Of a stretch of DNA of 10,729 nucleotides, positions 7,007 to 10,729 are shown piece after piece. Every line of letters begins with the position of its first letter. Position 1 is the first letter of the stretch. The notes under the pieces are model-generated. The model was not told the DNA's origin and did no database searches. It saw nothing but the letters and a program-made list of their open reading frames with translations. The stretch comes from Hyphomicrobiales bacterium (GTDB lineage Bacteria; Pseudomonadota; Alphaproteobacteria; Micropepsales; Micropepsaceae), in contig JAFIHO010000152.1 of NCBI GenBank assembly GCA_017849395.1, forward strand, positions 1 through 10,729, in the 5' to 3' direction. A program made the position numbers and the translations under genes.

Positions 7007-8964
7007 AACCGTTCCAGTCCATCGGCATGTTGCTCTGGGCTATCACCGGCCTGCTGGTCGTCATGCTTGTGTCGATCTTCGCGGTAACCGCCAAGACAGC
7101 CTATGAACGCAAGGAGGAAGCCGCACGCATACTTTCGACCATCAGGATCGAACGCGATATTCTGGGTGTAAAAGAACATATCCGCGCCGAACTTTCCGCC
7201 GTCGGCCTTGCGGTGGCACGCGCGGATCGTGACGCGCGCGGAACGCGGATCGCGATGCAGATCGCCGTTCGTCATGCGAAGTCCCGCGCCGCCCTGGCTT
7301 CGGTTGTCCGGCAGCTTGAAAGCCGGCCCGGCGAACCCGCGCCCGGAATCCCCGCGTTGGTCGCGGCGAGCACGACTTACGATGCGGCGTCCGCCGCGCT
7401 GATCGGCGCGATGCGAGGCAAGGGCGACGCCACGCCGATGCTGGTGCGATGGCGGGACGCCGTCGGGAGACTGGCCGACGCCGCCAACAGTCTGGCCGCA
7501 GCCCTGTCCCGTTCCACGGTCAGCACCGACCATTTCATCAACGAGATGGTCGATGTAAACAAATTTGCCTGGAGCCTGCGCGTCGATACGGGTTCGGACC
7601 GGCGGGCCATCGCGACCGCGATTACGGAGGGCCGTGCGCCTGATCCGGAACAGATGCGGCAATTCCTGGAAATGACCGGCCGGATTGATGGGCTGTGGAC
7701 GAAGGTCCAGGACGAGCTCGACCAGGCCTCGCTTCCGCCCCGGCTGAAAACGGCCATCGAACGCGCGCGCAAGGATTATTTCATCGACTTCCGCGCCGCG
7801 CGCAAAGCGGTGATCGACAGGCTGGCCTCCGGCAGGGGCGCGGGCCTGTCGGACCAGGAATGGCTGGACCTGTCCGATCCGGGGCTGGCCAGCGTCGGCG
7901 CCATCTCCTTCACGGCGCTGGACCTGATGGAGAACCATGCCGGGCATATTGCGGCCCGCGCCGACCGGAATTTCTATCTGGCGATCGCGCTGATGCTGTT
8001 GTCCATCGGGCTTGCCTCCTTCATGGCGCTGTATGTGCGCTGGCGGGTGATCGGCCCGCTCCAATCGATCACGCATACGATGCGCGAGGTGGTGGAGGGC
8101 GATCTGGGGCGTGCGATCCCGTTCCGGGACCGGCCGGACGAAATCGGCCAGTTCGCACAGACCCTGAGCCTGTTCCGCGATGGGGCCATCGAGCGCCAGC
8201 GGCTGGAGAGCGAGTTGCTGCGCAACCGGGCTGCCAAGGAGATGGCGGAGACATCCAACCGCGTGAAGTCAGAATTCCTGGCGAATATGAGCCACGAACT
8301 GCGCACACCTTTGAATGCCATTATCGGTTTCTCGGACATGATGCGGCAGAGGGTTCATGGCCCCCTGCCCGGCCGCTACGACGAGTATGCAGCGCTGATC
8401 AATGAGTCCGGAACGCACCTGCTCGATCTGGTGTCGGACATATTGGATTTGTCGAAGATCGAGGCCGGAAAATTCGTCATCGATCCGCAGCCCGTCGATC
8501 TGGCCGAGACCGTGGACTATTGCATCCAGCTTACCCGGCGGCGGGCCGACGAGCGTGGCATCACCGTGACGTCCAGCCTGCCGGAGGTGCCCTTCACCCT
8601 TATCGCCGATCCGCGCGCCTGCAAGCAGATTTTGCTCAACCTGCTGTCGAACGCCGTAAAATTCTCGCTTCCGGGTGGGCGGGTGGAAGTCACAGCGCGG
8701 ATTGTACAGGACCGCATCCGGCTGACGGTGCGGGACAATGGCGTGGGCATACCGGCCAGCGCCCTGTCACGCATCGGCCAGGCCTTCGAGCAGGCGTCCA
8801 ACAATCCCCTGCTGGCCCGCGAAGGCACGGGTCTTGGGCTGGCGCTGGTTCGCGCGCTGGCCACCCGGCATGGCGGATCGGTTCGGATCGAGAGCGAGGA
8901 ACATGTCGGCACCCTGGTGACCGTCGAATTGCCGCTGGCCGTGCGCGGCGAATGCGCCGCATGA
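6934..8964 (+). CDS. Membrane-bound sensor histidine kinase (HAMP, HisKA, HATPase_c)
   Basis: 676 residues from GTG 6934. The start is unresolved: GTG 7003 (residue 24, giving an N-terminus MKPFQSIG just before the first helix) is equally or more plausible, and none has a good ribosome binding site. Domains in order: membrane helix 31-53; a mostly helical sensor region of about 290 residues (54-346); membrane helix 347-368; HAMP (about 369-424); dimerisation domain with the phosphoacceptor His454 in S453-H-E-L-R-T-P; ATPase domain with the N-box Asn569/Asn573, G1 D601-N-G-V-G-I-P and G2 G631-T-G-L-G-L. All catalytic residues are present. There is no receiver domain and no response regulator in the window, so the partner is unknown. 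The sensor region may be of a NIT/HBM-like helical type, but I cannot name it firmly. Its position between the divergent operon and the third PQQ dehydrogenase suggests a role in their control. Confidence 0.92.
   Translation: MSAVFPGVYAHAPGSIGLPVSSAVKPFQSIGMLLWAITGLLVVMLVSIFAVTAKTAYERKEEAARILSTIRIERDILGVKEHIRAELSAVGLAVARADRDARGTRIAMQIAVRHAKSRAALASVVRQLESRPGEPAPGIPALVAASTTYDAASAALIGAMRGKGDATPMLVRWRDAVGRLADAANSLAAALSRSTVSTDHFINEMVDVNKFAWSLRVDTGSDRRAIATAITEGRAPDPEQMRQFLEMTGRIDGLWTKVQDELDQASLPPRLKTAIERARKDYFIDFRAARKAVIDRLASGRGAGLSDQEWLDLSDPGLASVGAISFTALDLMENHAGHIAARADRNFYLAIALMLLSIGLASFMALYVRWRVIGPLQSITHTMREVVEGDLGRAIPFRDRPDEIGQFAQTLSLFRDGAIERQRLESELLRNRAAKEMAETSNRVKSEFLANMSHELRTPLNAIIGFSDMMRQRVHGPLPGRYDEYAALINESGTHLLDLVSDILDLSKIEAGKFVIDPQPVDLAETVDYCIQLTRRRADERGITVTSSLPEVPFTLIADPRACKQILLNLLSNAVKFSLPGGRVEVTARIVQDRIRLTVRDNGVGIPASALSRIGQAFEQASNNPLLAREGTGLGLALVRALATRHGGSVRIESEEHVGTLVTVELPLAVRGECAA
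8945..8960 (+). other. Hairpin at the 3' end of the kinase gene
   Basis: GCGGCG (8945-8950) and CGCCGC (8955-8960) form a perfect 6-bp stem with a 4-base loop just before the stop codon. No T-run follows, so it is at best a weak or Rho-assisted terminator and may be coincidental with coding sequence. Confidence 0.2.
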
Positions 8965-9148
8965 TCTGATCGCACGGTCTGCAACCGGGCATTTCGCGCC
9001 TGCAACAAAGCCACCGCATATGTGACGGCCGTCTCGCAGGATGAAACCGCCGTTAACTGTGGCGAGAAGGCGCAACCGGCGAGGAGACATCAAATAGCCA
9101 TTTGCAGGCCCATTCTTTATAAGCGGCGGCACAATCGTCGGAGGAATC
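8965..9148 (+). other. Intergenic region upstream of the third PQQ dehydrogenase
   Basis: 184 bp with no gene. It holds a 10-bp perfect palindrome GACGGCCGTC (9024-9033), the GTTAAC-centred inverted repeat (9048-9064), a TATAAG -10-like element (9118-9123) without a good -35, and the ribosome binding site GGAGGA (9140-9145). The length and these elements suggest the downstream gene has its own promoter rather than depending only on read-through from the kinase gene. Confidence 0.45.
9048..9064. repeat. GTTAAC-centred inverted repeat upstream of the third PQQ dehydrogenase
   Basis: CGCC (9048-9051) and GGCG (9061-9064) flank GTTAAC-TGT. It resembles the inverted repeat at 6876-6894 in having a GTTAAC core inside GC arms. 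I noticed no other GTTAAC in the window by eye. A shared regulator is possible but unproven. Confidence 0.3.
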
Positions 9149-10729
9149 ATGGCAACGCGCAGAGGCATGCTTTTATCGACCGTGGCGGGGTTGATCGGTG
9201 CGAATCTTCCCGCCTGGGCCCAGGCGCAGAAAGCTCCCGACACGAACTGGCTTCATTACGCCAACGATCTGTCCAGCACCCGCTATGCGCCGCTGGACCA
9301 GATCAATGCCTCCAACTTCAACAAGCTGGAACTGGCCTGGCGTTTCAGCACCAACTCGCTTGGGCCGCGGCTGGACGCCGACTATCAGTCCACGCCGCTG
9401 ATCGTGAAGGGCCGCATCTATGTCACCGCCGGTTACCGGCGCGATGTCGTCTGCCTGGACGGCGCGACCGGCGAGATGCTGTGGATGCACACCTATGATG
9501 AGGGCGAGCGCACCGGCTCGCGCGGCGGTCCCGGCCTGGGCGTCGGTTACTGGACCGACGGCACCAACGAACGCATCCTGTATGTGACGCGCGGCTATTC
9601 GCTGTTCTCGCTGGATGCGCGCACCGGCCTGCCCGATCCGGCGTTCGGCAACAACGGCATGGTCGACCTGCGCAAGGACAATGACCAGGAGATGGATCCG
9701 GTGCGCGGCATCATCGGCCTGCATGCCCCGCCGCTGGTTGTGAAGGACGTTGTGGTGATGGGCGCGGCGCCGACCGCCGCGAGCAAGGGCTATGTGCGCG
9801 GCTTCGATGTGCGCACCGGCAAGCGCAAATGGATTTTCCATACCATCCCGTGGAAGGGCGAATTCGGCTACGACACCTGGACCACACCCGGCCAGGCGGA
9901 GGCGACGGGCAACACCGGCTCCTGGGCGCCCATGTCGGCGGACCCGGATCTGAACCTGCTCTATTTCGGCGTCGAGATGCCGCCAACGGACCAGCTTGGC
10001 GTCGACCGCCAGGGTCCCGGCCTGTTCGGCGAAACGCTGGTCGCGGTGGACATCGATACCGGCCAGCGCAAATGGCATTACCAGATGATCCATCACGGCC
10101 TGTGGGACCGCGACGTGTCCTGCGCCGGTGTGATCTGCGACTTGCAGGTGAACGGCAAGACGGTGAAAGCCATCGCCCAGCCGACCAAGCAGGGCTATGT
10201 CTATGTGCTGGACCGCACCAACGGAAAGCCGGTGTGGCCGATCCCCGAAAAGAAGGTGCCGAAAGGCAAGGTGCCGGGCGAATGGTATTCGCCAACCCAG
10301 CCCATGCCGACCAAGCCGCCGCCGTTCGAGAAACAAGGCGTCACCGATGACGACTTCGTGGACTTCACGCCCGAACTCAAAAAACGCGCGATGGAGATCG
10401 CCAGCCATTACACCTATGGCGGGCTGTTCGAGCCGCCCGCGCTGGTGAATGACAAAATCTTCGGCACACTGAACCTGCCAGGCTTGCAGGGCGGCATCAA
10501 CTGGCCGGGCGCGTCGTTCGATCCGGAAACCAACATGCTGTACCTGTTCTCGAAGAACCAGTTCGAGATCACCGGCATCGTGCAGGGGCCGGACGGAAAG
10601 CTGAGCCAGCGCGGCGGCCCGCCCGCGACCGGCAGCGCCGACGCCAATGGCGGCGCGTTCGGCGGCCTCGCCAGCCTGACAGGCGGCAATCGCGGGATGC
10701 GTTTTGCGGCCATCAAGGATGGGCTGACC
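9149..10729 (+). CDS. Tat-exported PQQ-dependent dehydrogenase, glucose-dehydrogenase type (partial, C-terminus beyond window end)
   Basis: The frame is open from ATG 9149 to the last base (527 codons, no stop). GGAGGA ends 3 bases before the ATG. The leader has T3-R4-R5-G6-M7-L8, a short hydrophobic core and a cleavage site near AWAQA (22-26), so Tat export is likely. PQQ propeller motifs follow: LDGATGEMLW, LDARTG, FDVRTGKRKW, VDIDTGQRKW and VLDRTNGKPVW. The active site shows H315-H-G-L-W-D320-R-D322, and K347 comes 27 residues after D320, as in E. coli Gcd (D466/K493). Cys325 and Cys330 follow the active-site Asp. GGINWPGASFDP is a further family block. It should oxidise a sugar, polyol or alcohol in the periplasm; the substrate is unknown. 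It is a close inverted paralogue of the gene at 1-1019. No CxxCH haem motif is seen in the visible part, but families of this length end near 600-720 residues and the rest is not visible. Confidence 0.94.
   Translation, partial: MATRRGMLLSTVAGLIGANLPAWAQAQKAPDTNWLHYANDLSSTRYAPLDQINASNFNKLELAWRFSTNSLGPRLDADYQSTPLIVKGRIYVTAGYRRDVVCLDGATGEMLWMHTYDEGERTGSRGGPGLGVGYWTDGTNERILYVTRGYSLFSLDARTGLPDPAFGNNGMVDLRKDNDQEMDPVRGIIGLHAPPLVVKDVVVMGAAPTAASKGYVRGFDVRTGKRKWIFHTIPWKGEFGYDTWTTPGQAEATGNTGSWAPMSADPDLNLLYFGVEMPPTDQLGVDRQGPGLFGETLVAVDIDTGQRKWHYQMIHHGLWDRDVSCAGVICDLQVNGKTVKAIAQPTKQGYVYVLDRTNGKPVWPIPEKKVPKGKVPGEWYSPTQPMPTKPPPFEKQGVTDDDFVDFTPELKKRAMEIASHYTYGGLFEPPALVNDKIFGTLNLPGLQGGINWPGASFDPETNMLYLFSKNQFEITGIVQGPDGKLSQRGGPPATGSADANGGAFGGLASLTGGNRGMRFAAIKDGLT
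9239..10171 (+). repeat. Right arm of an imperfect inverted repeat formed by paralogous PQQ dehydrogenase genes
   Basis: The counterpart of 3-935. The similarity ends only where the left copy leaves the window, so the true repeat is probably longer. It comes from gene duplication, not from an insertion sequence: no terminal repeats or transposase are seen. Confidence 0.85.

Noticed and set aside
6937..8076. Minus-strand open frame (379 codons) opposite the kinase sensor region
   Set aside because: It is a shadow of the kinase gene, whose membrane helices and kinase motifs are unbroken on the plus strand.

Overview
The window is GC-rich DNA (about 60-65% G+C by eye) with tightly packed genes, strong GC third-position bias and many exported enzymes with twin-arginine (Tat) leaders. 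This fits a Gram-negative proteobacterium, most likely an alphaproteobacterium. That placement is inference: no rRNA or marker gene is present to fix it. I see no mobile element, tRNA, rRNA or CRISPR array.

Layout. A minus-strand gene cluster runs leftward from about 6673 and leaves the window at base 1. In order of transcription it encodes: an exported six-bladed NHL-type beta-propeller (6673-5429); a HupE/UreJ-type membrane protein (5412-4090); a dienelactone-hydrolase-family enzyme with an internal Tat-like segment (3984-3061); a soluble, Sec-exported PQQ dehydrogenase of the glucose-dehydrogenase type (2957-1071); and a second, Tat-exported PQQ dehydrogenase (1019-1, C-terminus missing). 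Gaps run from 16 to 105 bp and the cluster looks like one operon. On the plus strand, diverging from it across a 260-bp intergenic region, lie a membrane-bound hybrid-free sensor histidine kinase (6934-8964) and a third PQQ dehydrogenase (9149 to the window end, C-terminus missing).

The two incomplete PQQ dehydrogenases at the window edges are close paralogues in opposite orientation. By hand count 241 of 311 aligned residues are identical, with no gaps. They form a roughly 0.93-kb imperfect inverted repeat around the whole locus. All three quinoproteins carry the W-D-x-D active-site motif. In the two long enough to show it, a lysine lies 27 residues after the first Asp, the same spacing as D466/K493 of E. 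coli membrane glucose dehydrogenase.

How the genes may work together (inference). PQQ dehydrogenases of this type oxidise sugars or polyols in the periplasm, often to lactones. The co-encoded dienelactone hydrolase, and possibly the NHL propeller, could act on such products. The HupE-like protein could handle a metal, and the kinase could sense a substrate or the envelope state. No substrate can be read from the sequence. No PQQ biosynthesis gene, cytochrome c or response regulator lies in the window.
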